Shown: positions 25,862 to 34,991 of the stretch, piece after piece
Position numbering within the stretch: the first letter of the stretch is position 1
How the letters are laid out: the number at the start of each line of letters is the position of its first letter
NCBI GenBank assembly: GCA_910580225.1
Contig: CAJTXE010000023.1
Coordinates: 16,211 to 72,656, forward strand
Direction: 5' to 3'
Length of the DNA stretch: 56,446 nt
Origin: an uncultured Acetatifactor sp.
Lineage (GTDB): Bacteria; Bacillota; Clostridia; Lachnospirales; Lachnospiraceae
The notes under the pieces: model-generated
Told to the model about the DNA's origin: nothing
The model's input: only the letters and a program-made list of their open reading frames with translations
Databases searched by the model: none
Made by a program: the position numbers and the translations under genes

Positions 25862-27044
25862 AGACGCCCAATTTCCCTTTCCTTTTCTGTGAATACACAA
25901 ATGCGGTCAGCGCAACAATTACCAGAGCTGCCGCCGCGTAAAAAGCCCGGTTTGCGGCAAGTTGTCCGAATCCGTCATGAAAGCCCTGCCAGTTCATCTC
26001 CGTATTGTGCCTGGGCACCAGACTCCAGCCATACTGCCCCCCGCCCAGACTGTGGATACCGGTAAACATGGCAATAAACCACCAGGCCCCCTGCACCAGC
26101 ACTGCCACAGCCGTATTTGTAAGCTCTGTCAGGAGCATCCCAAGCGCTGTCACAATCATAATCGAAGGAAGCAGCCAACCGCAGGTATATTTGACAAAAG
26201 CCAGCATATCCACCCCAATCCCAGCCGCACCGGCATAGATGATACACTTTTGAAGCAAAACCATGGACAGCGCAAGCACCGGCACCGTCAGCATCACAAT
26301 CATAGACAAATATCTGCTTGTGATGACGGTCAGAGAAGAGCATTTTCTCGTATAAATCAGTTCCTGCATCCTGGCGCGCCGATCACGGAGCCCCCTTGCC
26401 ACCGCCAGAAAAACAGGCAGCACTCCCAGAAAAATACCCATATAATCGCAAAACATCCTGGCGTACCCGCCCGTCAGTCTATCCTCTTCTATCAGTTCCC
26501 TGTATTCCTCAACCGCATCTTCATAAGTCATGGGAACTTTGGCATTTCTCCTGCGCTTCTGCTCACTGTAGCTGGAGCCTCCGCCCAGAATGCCGTCTAC
26601 CTCATCCATGAGCCTGTTAAACTGGTCATAGGTCAGGCCTTCCGCCGGCTCCAGGCAAATCTCCGAGTCAGCGCCATACCACGCCTCTACCATGCGGCCT
26701 GCCTCTTCTCTGCTGCCGATTCCTGCTGTCGCCTCCAGAATCTCCCCGATCCTCCGATTCTCCTCCTCATTCAGCGTGACATTTTTATAGAAGCCAACGG
26801 GATAAGTCGTGTAGTTCCCCTGAAAATATTCCTCTGTCAGAAGCTTCAATGTGCTTCTCATGATAAGCTCCGGATCCTGACTGATCTGCAGCCCGTAGCT
26901 CTCCTGCCCCGGCATCGGCTCGTTTTTAATCTCCGTCTCCCCCAGCTGGCTGGCATAAATCCAGACCAGAATCAGCACGATGAGCCAGAATATAAGACTC
27001 CTTGTCGTCTGTCTGCATTCTTTGATAAACAGCTGCCCTAACAT
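25824..27044 (-). CDS. ABC-2 type permease
   Basis: A 406-residue membrane protein: one N-terminal helix (SLIFWLIVLILVWIYASQL), a soluble extracytoplasmic region of about 160 residues, then five or so helices in the C-terminal half. This layout is that of ABC-2 exporters. It overlaps the end of the ATPase gene by 7 bases. Together with the ATPase and the small membrane protein it forms a transporter module, probably for export or for removal of a peptide from the membrane (inference). Confidence 0.75.
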   Translation of the reverse strand: MLGQLFIKECRQTTRSLIFWLIVLILVWIYASQLGETEIKNEPMPGQESYGLQISQDPELIMRSTLKLLTEEYFQGNYTTYPVGFYKNVTLNEEENRRIGEILEATAGIGSREEAGRMVEAWYGADSEICLEPAEGLTYDQFNRLMDEVDGILGGGSSYSEQKRRRNAKVPMTYEDAVEEYRELIEEDRLTGGYARMFCDYMGIFLGVLPVFLAVARGLRDRRARMQELIYTRKCSSLTVITSRYLSMIVMLTVPVLALSMVLLQKCIIYAGAAGIGVDMLAFVKYTCGWLLPSIMIVTALGMLLTELTNTAVAVLVQGAWWFIAMFTGIHSLGGGQYGWSLVPRHNTEMNWQGFHDGFGQLAANRAFYAAAALVIVALTAFVYSQKRKGKLGVYGKILANRKNES

Positions 27045-27922
27045 ACCGACTCCCCCCTTTCCTTCTGCATCAGGTATATATAGGCATCCTCCACCCCTGC
27101 TTCACATGCTTTTGCGGAGGAAAAAGGAAATTCTTCCGCAAGGAAGCGTACCATCACATGATTCCCCAGGGTAAGCATACTTGTCACAACATATGCACTC
27201 TTCAGATCATCCAGCTCCCGTTTGTCGATCTCAGCAGAGTAGACTCTCCCCTCCGTCATGGCGATCAGATCCGCCACTGTTCCCCGATAAATCACCTTTC
27301 CTCCATCCAAAACAGCAATCTCCTCACAGGTTGCCTCAATATCTCCAACAATATGGGTAGACAGAATCACGATTCTGTCCTCTGCAATCTCACACAGCAG
27401 ATTACGGAATCGGACCCGCTCCTCCGGGTCAAGCCCTGCTGTAGGTTCGTCTACAATCAAAACTTCCGGATCGTGCAGAATTGCCTGCGCTATGCCGAGA
27501 CGCCGCTTCATCCCGCCGGACAGTGCCCTCACCTTCTTCCGCCTGTCATCCTGAAGATTCACACGAAGAAGCAGCTCAGGAATTCTTTGTCTGCGTTGTT
27601 CCCTGCTTAATCCGGACAGCACTCCCATATAATCCATGGCCTCGTACACCGACATATTGGGATACATGGAAAAATCCTGGGGAAGATACCCAACAATTCT
27701 TCGGACCTCCGGCGCCTTCAGCGTACTTTTTCCGCATACGGTCACTTCTCCTTCAGACCGCGGCAGCAGCGTTGCAATCACCTTCATCAATGTTGTTTTC
27801 CCTGCCCCGTTTCTCCCGAGAAGTCCGAACATACCGGTACGAATCGTAAGATTCACATCATTTAAAGCCTGCTTTTTACCATAGTATTGATTCAGATTTT
27901 TTACTTCAATTGTAGCGGACAT
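27038..27922 (-). CDS. ABC transporter ATP-binding protein
   Basis: A 294-residue ATPase. Walker A is GLLGRNGAGKTTLMK, the Q-loop IVGYLPQDFSMYPNM, the signature VRALSGGMKRRLGIAQA, and Walker B VLIVDEPTAGLDPEE, followed by the H-loop VILSTHIVGD. The C-terminal 70 residues are a family-specific extension. The Met at 27922 has a strong AGGAGGAG site, better than the in-frame start at 27958. It energises the ABC-2 permease encoded right after it. Confidence 0.92.
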   Translation of the reverse strand: MSATIEVKNLNQYYGKKQALNDVNLTIRTGMFGLLGRNGAGKTTLMKVIATLLPRSEGEVTVCGKSTLKAPEVRRIVGYLPQDFSMYPNMSVYEAMDYMGVLSGLSREQRRQRIPELLLRVNLQDDRRKKVRALSGGMKRRLGIAQAILHDPEVLIVDEPTAGLDPEERVRFRNLLCEIAEDRIVILSTHIVGDIEATCEEIAVLDGGKVIYRGTVADLIAMTEGRVYSAEIDKRELDDLKSAYVVTSMLTLGNHVMVRFLAEEFPFSSAKACEAGVEDAYIYLMQKERGESVC

Positions 27923-28122
27923 ACCTTCTCCTCCTAATATAAAGTCGCTTCGGAACACAAAGCCCTGCCCTTTACTGATGCTACCGTCTCTGCTCCGATT
28001 GCTGATATGGTAAAAGATAAATCCCTACATTTTCCCTACAAAAAATGAAGAATCTCCAAAGTTTCTCTATATTTTACCCGTATCCCTCCATACTTTCTGA
28101 AAAATTCCCTGCTGCTTTTCCT

Positions 28123-28866
28123 CTAACCAATCCATCGATATCCCACTCCCCACACTGTCTCTACATATTGGTAATTCGTATATTTCATTATTTTATTTCG
28201 TATCCTTCGTATATGCTCCATAATAATCGCACTATCAGCACCCCCGTCATATCCCCGAGTCATTTCATATAACTGCTCCTTGCTGAATACCTGCCCGGCA
28301 TGCAGAGACAACACCTCTACAATTCCATACTCCGTCTTCGTCAGATTCAGCGGCACCTCTTCATACTCCGCGTCCTCTGCGCCGCATTCTGTTACAGAAA
28401 GCGGGATTTGCTTCCTGTAACATACACTGCGTTCTTCATAATGAATCACCAGACCGCCAAATCTTCTGACTGTCCTTTCCGTCCTCCTGCGCTCTTCCCT
28501 GCGGAGATGTGCATTCACCCTTGCTCCCAGCTCTTCCATACTGACAGGCTTCAGTATATAGTCATCCCCGCCCAACATCAGCCCCCTGATTCTGTCTGCT
28601 TCCCCTACCCTCCCAGACAAAAACACGATGGGGCATGAAACATCGGCACGAATCCTCACGCACACCTCAAACCCGTCAAGCATAGGCATATTTACATCCA
28701 GCAATATAATATCCGGATCCTTGTCCAGCTGCTCTAATACCTCCAGCCCATTGGACGCCTCTATCACCTCATAATCCTGCAGCTCAAAATAATCCTTTAA
28801 CAGCTGTATCATTCCCGGCTCATCATCTGCAATTAAGATACGCTTCTTTTTCCCCATTATTCTCAT
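28123..28866 (-). CDS. OmpR-family response regulator
   Basis: A 247-residue regulator. The receiver domain has the acidic pair (ILIADDEPG), the phosphoryl acceptor Asp57 (IILLDVNMPMLDG), Ser in IVFLSGR and Lys in YILKPV. The C-terminal winged helix ends with YVETVWGVGYRW. GAGGAGG precedes the Met at 28866. No histidine kinase gene lies on either side, so its partner is elsewhere or lost. Between two transporter modules on the same strand, it probably controls them in response to an envelope-acting compound (inference). Confidence 0.92.
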   Translation of the reverse strand: MRIMGKKKRILIADDEPGMIQLLKDYFELQDYEVIEASNGLEVLEQLDKDPDIILLDVNMPMLDGFEVCVRIRADVSCPIVFLSGRVGEADRIRGLMLGGDDYILKPVSMEELGARVNAHLRREERRRTERTVRRFGGLVIHYEERSVCYRKQIPLSVTECGAEDAEYEEVPLNLTKTEYGIVEVLSLHAGQVFSKEQLYEMTRGYDGGADSAIIMEHIRRIRNKIMKYTNYQYVETVWGVGYRWIG

Positions 28867-28980
28867 GGGCTTCCTCCTCATGCTCTTCCATGGATATTGT
28901 GCGCCCCATATCTATAAGACATAACTATTTTGCGCTTTGCCGTACTGTCTGTTCATTACATACAACTTCTCCTTATCCTA

Positions 28981-30747
28981 TCACATATAATAGCAAGCCT
29001 GTATATTGAATAATCTTTCAAATATACCTCCGCTGTTGATCAATGTATCAAAGTCCCCGGTTTCTTCCACTTTACCTTGATCAAGCACTACGATAATATC
29101 AGCAAATTTTGTACTGGCCATTCTGTGTGTAATAAAAACTGCCGTTCTGTCCTTCGTCTCCTCCTTCAGACTCTCAAAATATCGAAGCTCCGCCAAAGGA
29201 TCGATGGCTGCTGTAGGCTCATCCAATACAAAAAACGGTGAATTTCGATATAAAGCTCTTACCATCGCCAGACGCTGCTTCTCGCCGCCGGAAAAATCCT
29301 TTCCCTCCTGGTCAAGCTCCTTTGTCAGAAATGTATCCAACCCTTTTTTAGTCTGCTTCACAGCCCCATCAAGCCCCTGTCGCCTCAGCAGCTCCCAGAT
29401 CAATTCATCCTTCCCGCTCTCCTGAAAGGCAATATTTTCCCGGATAGAATAAGAATGCAGCTTAAAATCCTGAAATACTGCGGCGTATAGCTTGAGATAA
29501 GCCGAATACTCTATCTCCTTGATGTTGATTCCTCCTACCAGAATCTCCCCTTCCGTAACATCATACAACCGCAGCAGCAGCTTTACCAGGGTGGTTTTCC
29601 CTGCGCCGTTTTCACCTACTATGGCGATTTTTTTCCCATAGGGAAAAGCTAAATTAATATTCTTTAGAACGTATTCTTCCGTACCTGGATAGCGGAAGCT
29701 TACATTTCTGAACTCAATGGCAAAAGGAACCTGCACCGCATCCTTCTTCCCTCCGGCAGCCAAAAAACCTTCCTGTTTTTCCATAAATTTTCTGTAATCG
29801 CCATAATAATCCGCCAGCTCTCTCACCCATTCAAAATTCTCCGCAATACTTTTTACCGATTCTGTAAACAGCCGTATCGCGCCTACAAACAGCAGAAAAA
29901 AGGAAATTGTCACAGCCCCTTTTCCATACTCCCTGATCGCGGCCAGATATATCAGCACTGCTTCCGCACATGCTATGGCAGAAGCAGAAACCCGAAACAG
30001 GATTTCCGCCTTCTTCTGTTGCTTTAAAGAACAGAATACCTTCTGTCTGGACTCCTCATACTTTTTTACTACTGCTTCCATAGCGCCATATAGCCTTATT
30101 TCTTTTCCATATTTCAAATCCGTCATAACCTTTTCATCATAATGCAGCTTTTTCTCATCTGCTGCCCGGCCTTCTTCCAGGCCGTAAACCCTTTTGTCTG
30201 TCTTCTTCTCCAAGAATACTTCCAGTATAAGCAGACCTGACAGAGGCAGCAGCAAAAAAACATCCACATAAGAAAAAATGTACAAAACCGGCACCAACGT
30301 TATGATAGAAGCAATCCAGTTTTCACACAGCAAATCTGTAATATTCTGAAATACCCATGTGTTTCGTACCGCTCTCAGCATCCCCTCATAGGTCTCCGTA
30401 TCCTCCCAGCCGCCATAGTCAATACGCATTCCCTTCTGCCCGACAGACAACGCCGCCCTGTTTCCTGCTTTATATCCGAACGCCGTGCTGAACAGGGACA
30501 GAGCCTTCTTTGAGGCATCTGCCAGCAATACAATCAGCGCATAGAAAAAGACCGCATTCATTACGGACCCGAACGCATCGGCCCCCGTTATTTTATCTAT
30601 CAGCATTGCCGGTATCATCATCTGAAAAATCGACCTTGCGGATTCCACAACCGCCGAAAACGTCAGCACAACATAATTTGCCCTGGACATTCTGAAAGAA
30701 TCTGCAATAAGCCCGGAAATATCCTGCCATTTGCTGCTTTTCTTCAT
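28981..30747 (-). CDS. ABC exporter, fused permease-ATPase (first of pair)
   Basis: A 588-residue half-transporter: N-terminal ~320 residues with about six helices, then an ATPase domain. Walker A IAIVGENGAGKTTLVKL, signature KDFSGGEKQRLAMVRAL, Walker B FFVLDEPTAAIDP, H-loop VFITHRM. No peptidase C39 domain. It follows a similar gene (30904-32643) in the same direction and the two probably form a heterodimer. Typical substrates of such clostridial pairs are peptides, lipids or drugs; none can be named here. Confidence 0.88.
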   Translation of the reverse strand: MKKSSKWQDISGLIADSFRMSRANYVVLTFSAVVESARSIFQMMIPAMLIDKITGADAFGSVMNAVFFYALIVLLADASKKALSLFSTAFGYKAGNRAALSVGQKGMRIDYGGWEDTETYEGMLRAVRNTWVFQNITDLLCENWIASIITLVPVLYIFSYVDVFLLLPLSGLLILEVFLEKKTDKRVYGLEEGRAADEKKLHYDEKVMTDLKYGKEIRLYGAMEAVVKKYEESRQKVFCSLKQQKKAEILFRVSASAIACAEAVLIYLAAIREYGKGAVTISFFLLFVGAIRLFTESVKSIAENFEWVRELADYYGDYRKFMEKQEGFLAAGGKKDAVQVPFAIEFRNVSFRYPGTEEYVLKNINLAFPYGKKIAIVGENGAGKTTLVKLLLRLYDVTEGEILVGGINIKEIEYSAYLKLYAAVFQDFKLHSYSIRENIAFQESGKDELIWELLRRQGLDGAVKQTKKGLDTFLTKELDQEGKDFSGGEKQRLAMVRALYRNSPFFVLDEPTAAIDPLAELRYFESLKEETKDRTAVFITHRMASTKFADIIVVLDQGKVEETGDFDTLINSGGIFERLFNIQACYYM

Positions 30748-30903
30748 ATTTATGCTCCCTCGTGTTTTACACTTTCCTGACTTTTACATTCCCTAACTTT
30801 CCATTCTTGGATTTTTTTCTGACTTTCTTAATTCCTTGAATGTATCATCCATCAGCTTTTTATTTACCTTTCTCAACTCCTCCATTTATAAAACAGCTCT
30901 CTG

Positions 30904-32643
30904 CTATTTCCCGTACAGAGAAGCCTGGGCATGATACATTTCCGCATATAAACCGCCCTCCTTCATCAACTTTTCATGTCCGCCGCTCTCCACAACTTTT
31001 CCCTCTTCAAACACCAGGATCTCATCACACATACGACAGCTGGCCAGACGATGAGAAATAAAAAATACTGTCTTATCCTTCATTTCCCGAAAAACACTTT
31101 CATATAGTTCCTGTTCGCTTGTAGGAGACAATGCCGCCGTGGGTTCATCAAATACAAAAATGCCTGCGTCCCTGTAAATCGCACGGGCAACCGCCAACTT
31201 CTGCGCTTCCCCTCCAGACAGTTCCCGTCCCTGTTCATACTCTGATGTCAGATATCCCGTTTCATCCATCCAGCTGATTCCTGCCCGTTCCAGAGCTTCC
31301 CTGACATTGTCTGGTTTATCATTTTGAAACATGGTTACATTCTCTTCCGCCGTATAAGCATAGATATTAAAATCCTGACATACTGCGGAAAACATTTTTC
31401 TCCAGGATTCACCTGAAACTTCCGACATTTTCCGGCCGTTGCAGGATATGCTTCCTGAAGTCGGCGAATACATACCTGTCAGCAGATTAATAAAGGTTGT
31501 CTTCCCACTTCCGTTAGCGCCTACAATACCATATTTTTTGCCAGCTTCAAAAGTATAGGAAATATCTTCAAGGGCTCTGAAATTCGCTCCCGGATAGGAA
31601 AAGTTTACATGCTCGAACCTTAAATCCAGCTTGCCGCTGCTGTTTCCCTCCAGCTTCTCTTTCCTGTCAGGCGTTTCCCTATCCCTGATTATGTGCACAT
31701 ATGCCTCTATGTATTTCGCCGTTTCGCCCACATGTATGATATTCTTTGCAATATGAATACACAACGCCGAAATCGTAATCAGAGCCAACGTGAGCATGGA
31801 AAAATCCGCAACCGATATTCTGCCGGAATAAGCCTCATATGCAATATATCCAAAAACCGCTATCCGCTGTATGAAGTCAAATACACAGCTGAGAAAATAG
31901 GCTTTAAAGGTCTTTACAGCACGTTTTGACTGTAAAGACGATAGCAAATCAATGTAATGGTTTGCTGTACTGCTGATGTAATCATACATGGAAAAGAGCC
32001 TGCTTTCCTTTGCAAAATCCTTCCAGGTTAGAACATCACGGGCATAGAGCATACACATATCAACAGCGCTGTATTCTTCATAACTTTTATAGTCATAATT
32101 TGCTCTGTAAATTTCACATCCGATGATAACCGCAATGGACAGACCGATCACTATCCACAGCCACCATACAACTATTTGAGAAATGTACAATAACGAAAAA
32201 AGCGACAGCATGCTCCCCACTATCGCAGCCATGCATCCTATCACGGCATCTGCCGTTCCTTCCTTAATACACATAACCGCAAAATGATATCTTTCTCTCG
32301 AGGCAAACTCCTCAAATTTTTCGTAAGGCCATTTCGCCGCTGCCTCTGCCAGCAGCCTGTTCAGCGCAATGTCAAAGTCTCCGGTGCAGCTATATTTTTT
32401 GTATTCGGCAAAGGAAGAAATGGTTTCCATGCAAAAGACCAATACACACATGGAAACGGCCAAAATTCCCGTACCTGTAACATCCTGCCTCTCCAGGGCT
32501 TCCAATATGCCTTTCGGAAATGTCACCTGGACCAGATTTATAACGGCAGGCAGCACAAAAGTCACCGCCACAGCACAAAAATATCTTTTATTCTTTTTCC
32601 ATAAAACTCCAAATAAAAATCGAATATTTTTAACAGTTTTCAC
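30904..32643 (-). CDS. ABC exporter, fused permease-ATPase (second of pair)
   Basis: A 579-residue half-transporter with the same layout. Walker A YGIVGANGSGKTTFINL, signature RELSGGEAQKLAVARAI, Walker B IFVFDEPTAALSP, H-loop VFFISHRL. The signature motif SGGEAQ differs from the SGGEKQ of the partner. The start is GTG at 32643, with AGGAG seven bases before it. A perfect 12-bp hairpin lies immediately upstream of that site. First gene of the minus-strand transport block. Confidence 0.87.
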   Translation of the reverse strand: MKTVKNIRFLFGVLWKKNKRYFCAVAVTFVLPAVINLVQVTFPKGILEALERQDVTGTGILAVSMCVLVFCMETISSFAEYKKYSCTGDFDIALNRLLAEAAAKWPYEKFEEFASRERYHFAVMCIKEGTADAVIGCMAAIVGSMLSLFSLLYISQIVVWWLWIVIGLSIAVIIGCEIYRANYDYKSYEEYSAVDMCMLYARDVLTWKDFAKESRLFSMYDYISSTANHYIDLLSSLQSKRAVKTFKAYFLSCVFDFIQRIAVFGYIAYEAYSGRISVADFSMLTLALITISALCIHIAKNIIHVGETAKYIEAYVHIIRDRETPDRKEKLEGNSSGKLDLRFEHVNFSYPGANFRALEDISYTFEAGKKYGIVGANGSGKTTFINLLTGMYSPTSGSISCNGRKMSEVSGESWRKMFSAVCQDFNIYAYTAEENVTMFQNDKPDNVREALERAGISWMDETGYLTSEYEQGRELSGGEAQKLAVARAIYRDAGIFVFDEPTAALSPTSEQELYESVFREMKDKTVFFISHRLASCRMCDEILVFEEGKVVESGGHEKLMKEGGLYAEMYHAQASLYGK

Positions 32644-32657
32644 TTTATGCTCCTATA

Positions 32658-32696
32658 TTGCCAGACAGAAAATTACTTGTATTCTCTGTCTGGCAA
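32658..32696 (-). promoter_or_regulatory. 12-bp perfect hairpin in the leader of the ABC exporter gene
   Basis: TTGCCAGACAGA (32658-32669) and TCTGTCTGGCAA (32685-32696) are perfect inverted repeats. On the minus strand the hairpin ends 2 bases before TAGGAGC, the ribosome site for the GTG at 32643. There is no U-tract. It could be a regulatory protein site or an RNA control element. Confidence 0.6.
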
Positions 32697-33006
32697 ACAT
32701 GAATTCTCATGCTAATTTCACACGGCTGATTTTAAAATCAATTTTCTGACTTAGACCTGTTCACATAATGATTATATCACCCCGCAAAACCCGGTGCAAT
32801 TACAATTCACTTTAAATCTTACTGATACCGCTTTGCCTGCGTCTGATAAACACTTACACCTCACCGTCTTTGCAATGCCCAGGCAGAATCATTTCGGAAA
32901 TCCGTGTTGAATGCCGGTTCTTGACAAAACCTATAAAGTAGTGCACAATAAAACAGATGACCTGTCAGCGCATCAAAAGGAATTCACTTAACAGGAGGAC
33001 ACGAAA
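32697..33006. other. Divergent region between ABC exporter and esterase; promoter for the esterase
   Basis: TTGACA (32921-32926) and CACAAT (32944-32949), 17 bases apart, form a likely promoter for the + gene; CAGGAGGACACG precedes its ATG. I searched this stretch for a small peptide gene that the exporter could serve and found none with a ribosome site. Confidence 0.5.
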
Positions 33007-34419
33007 ATGAACTATCTAATGAAGAAAAGAGGAACGTTGATGCTGGCATTCCCCATCTGTCTGTTGTTGACAGCATGTGCCGAAAAAGCAACAGAGAGTG
33101 ATGCCGTGGAAAACAGCCCCCAACCGACCTCCGAAAATGCATCCAGCGAAAATTCTCACGAGGACAGTTCCGTTGAAGAGCAAAACTCGGAAGAATCCAT
33201 TCATGAAAATGAAGCTCCAAATCCCTATACGAAACCGGCTTCCCTGAAAGACAATGACGATATCGAAAATGCTCGAAAATACATTTGGCATGAATATCTG
33301 AATCAAGTAAAAAACGATAAGATCAGAATAGAGGAAGTTGAAAATCGTGCCATGACATTCGATGATGCTACCATGAAATACGGATTTTTTGTCAAAGGTG
33401 AGCCTGATGAATCCGGTTATCCGCTTTTTATCGCACTTCACGGAGGCGGACAGAGCGACACCCCTGATCTGAACGACAGTCAATGGGTGCAGATGGCATC
33501 CTACTATCGAAACAGCGTGGAGAATGGCATTTATGTAAATCCAAGAGGAGTACGGGATACCTGGGACTGCCACTTTAACCCGGAATCCTACCCTCTTTAT
33601 GACAGGCTTATAGAAAATATGATCGCTTTCTATGATGTAGATCCCAACCGGGTTTATCTGACGGGTTTTTCTGCAGGCGGAGACGGAGTTTATGCCATTG
33701 TGGCCAAAATGCCCGATCGCTTTGCCTCAGCCAATATGTCTGCCGGACACCCCAATGGACTGCCATTGTGGAACCTGTACAATATGCCGTTACAGCTTCA
33801 AGTGGGGGAAAACGACACTGACTATGAAAGAAATACCGTTACAGCCCAATACGGCAAACTTTTGGATGAGTATCAGGCAGAACTGGGGGGTGGATATATA
33901 CATAATACCTATGTTCATCAGGGGCAGGGACATAATTTCCCCGATTACTCTGTGCAAAACCAGACGGTAATGGCAGACAGTGGGGCATGGTTGGACTCCG
34001 GAGACAGTTCTGTCATTGAGACAGACACCAACGCCATCAGGCTTATGGAACAATATGTTCGCAATCCTCTTCCCGAGAGAGTGGTATGGGACCTCTCCCA
34101 ACGTGCAGAGAAACGAACCGAAGAGAGCTTTTACTGGCTGCAGGCAGACAGCCATATTACGGAGGGAAAAATCATTGTCTCCTACGACACGGAGACAAAT
34201 TCCATCAACGTGGAGGAATGTTCCATCCCGGGAGAAGTTACCTTTCTGCTCAATAACGATATGTTAGATCTGTTTGCTCCCATTACAATAAATACTCCTG
34301 CCGGCAGCAATACCATCACAGTGACTCCCGACTATGACCTGCTGTATGAAACTACAATGGAGCGAGGAGACTATAATTATCAGTTTGCCGCAAAAATCCC
34401 GTTTACCTCTCAGCCATAA
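33007..34419 (+). CDS. Secreted lipoprotein esterase, alpha/beta hydrolase fold
   Basis: A 470-residue lipoprotein. The signal peptide (KKRGTLMLAFPICLLLTACAE) carries the lipobox LTAC (Cys24). A Ser/Glu/Asn-rich linker (about 28-75) follows, typical of Gram-positive surface proteins. The catalytic domain shows IALHGGG (oxyanion region), the nucleophile elbow GFSAGGDGVYA and a late His in QGQGHNFPDY, as in feruloyl-esterase/PHB-depolymerase-like enzymes. The last ~110 residues look like a beta-sandwich. It probably removes acyl groups from polysaccharides outside the cell; substrate uncertain. Confidence 0.82.
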   Translation: MNYLMKKRGTLMLAFPICLLLTACAEKATESDAVENSPQPTSENASSENSHEDSSVEEQNSEESIHENEAPNPYTKPASLKDNDDIENARKYIWHEYLNQVKNDKIRIEEVENRAMTFDDATMKYGFFVKGEPDESGYPLFIALHGGGQSDTPDLNDSQWVQMASYYRNSVENGIYVNPRGVRDTWDCHFNPESYPLYDRLIENMIAFYDVDPNRVYLTGFSAGGDGVYAIVAKMPDRFASANMSAGHPNGLPLWNLYNMPLQLQVGENDTDYERNTVTAQYGKLLDEYQAELGGGYIHNTYVHQGQGHNFPDYSVQNQTVMADSGAWLDSGDSSVIETDTNAIRLMEQYVRNPLPERVVWDLSQRAEKRTEESFYWLQADSHITEGKIIVSYDTETNSINVEECSIPGEVTFLLNNDMLDLFAPITINTPAGSNTITVTPDYDLLYETTMERGDYNYQFAAKIPFTSQP

Positions 34420-34463
34420 TATGGTTGTTCCTCAAAACTGGTTGTATGGATGATAGGGCATTT

Positions 34464-34991
34464 TTATCCCATCCACCCGGCCAGTACCACGCTCATCACC
34501 GTCCCCGCCAGGGTGGCCAGCAGCGCTCCCGTCAGAGTAAATCTTGTCTTGGTCACCCTGGCCGCCAGAAAATACACGCTCATGGTATAGAACACCGTCT
34601 CCGTACAGCTCATGAGAATGGAGGTCAGCATCCCCGCATAGGAGTCCGGCCCGGAGGTGCGGAAGATGTCCAGCACCAGCCCGGTAGCCGCAGAGGAGGA
34701 GAACAGCTTCACCACCAGCAGCGGCAGCAGCTGGGCCGGCAAACCTACGGCTGCAGCCGCAGGGCCAAGCAGCGTCCCCAGCATCTCGAAGAAACCCGAG
34801 GCCCGCAGCATCCCCACCGCCACCAGCAGACCGATGAGCGTGGGCACAATGTCCACCACAATCTCCAGCCCGTCCTTTGCTCCCTTCAGAAAGGTTTCAT
34901 ATACTTTTACCCCGGAGACAACTCCATAGCCCACAATAAAAAAGATCAGGATGGGGATTACAATGTCCGAAAGATGCGCCAGTGCATTCAT
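34464..34991 (-). CDS. spmB: Spore maturation protein B
   Basis: A 175-residue membrane protein recognised by DIVIPILIFFIVGYGVVSGV, the nucleoside-recognition-like Gate domain FSSSAATGLVLDIFRTSGPD and SCTETVFYTMSVYF. SpmB works with SpmA in spore core dehydration. GGGGGAAAG precedes the Met at 34991, which overlaps the spmA stop (34988) by ATGA, the normal spmA-spmB arrangement. The gene itself is intact, but its upstream partner is broken, so its expression must now depend on another promoter. Confidence 0.9.
   Translation of the reverse strand: MNALAHLSDIVIPILIFFIVGYGVVSGVKVYETFLKGAKDGLEIVVDIVPTLIGLLVAVGMLRASGFFEMLGTLLGPAAAAVGLPAQLLPLLVVKLFSSSAATGLVLDIFRTSGPDSYAGMLTSILMSCTETVFYTMSVYFLAARVTKTRFTLTGALLATLAGTVMSVVLAGWMG

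Noticed and set aside
30748..30903. Bacteriocin or lantibiotic precursor gene between the ABC exporters
   Set aside because: No open frame with a ribosome site, leader motif or Gly-Gly end was found here or in 32697-33006; the exporters also lack a C39 peptidase.
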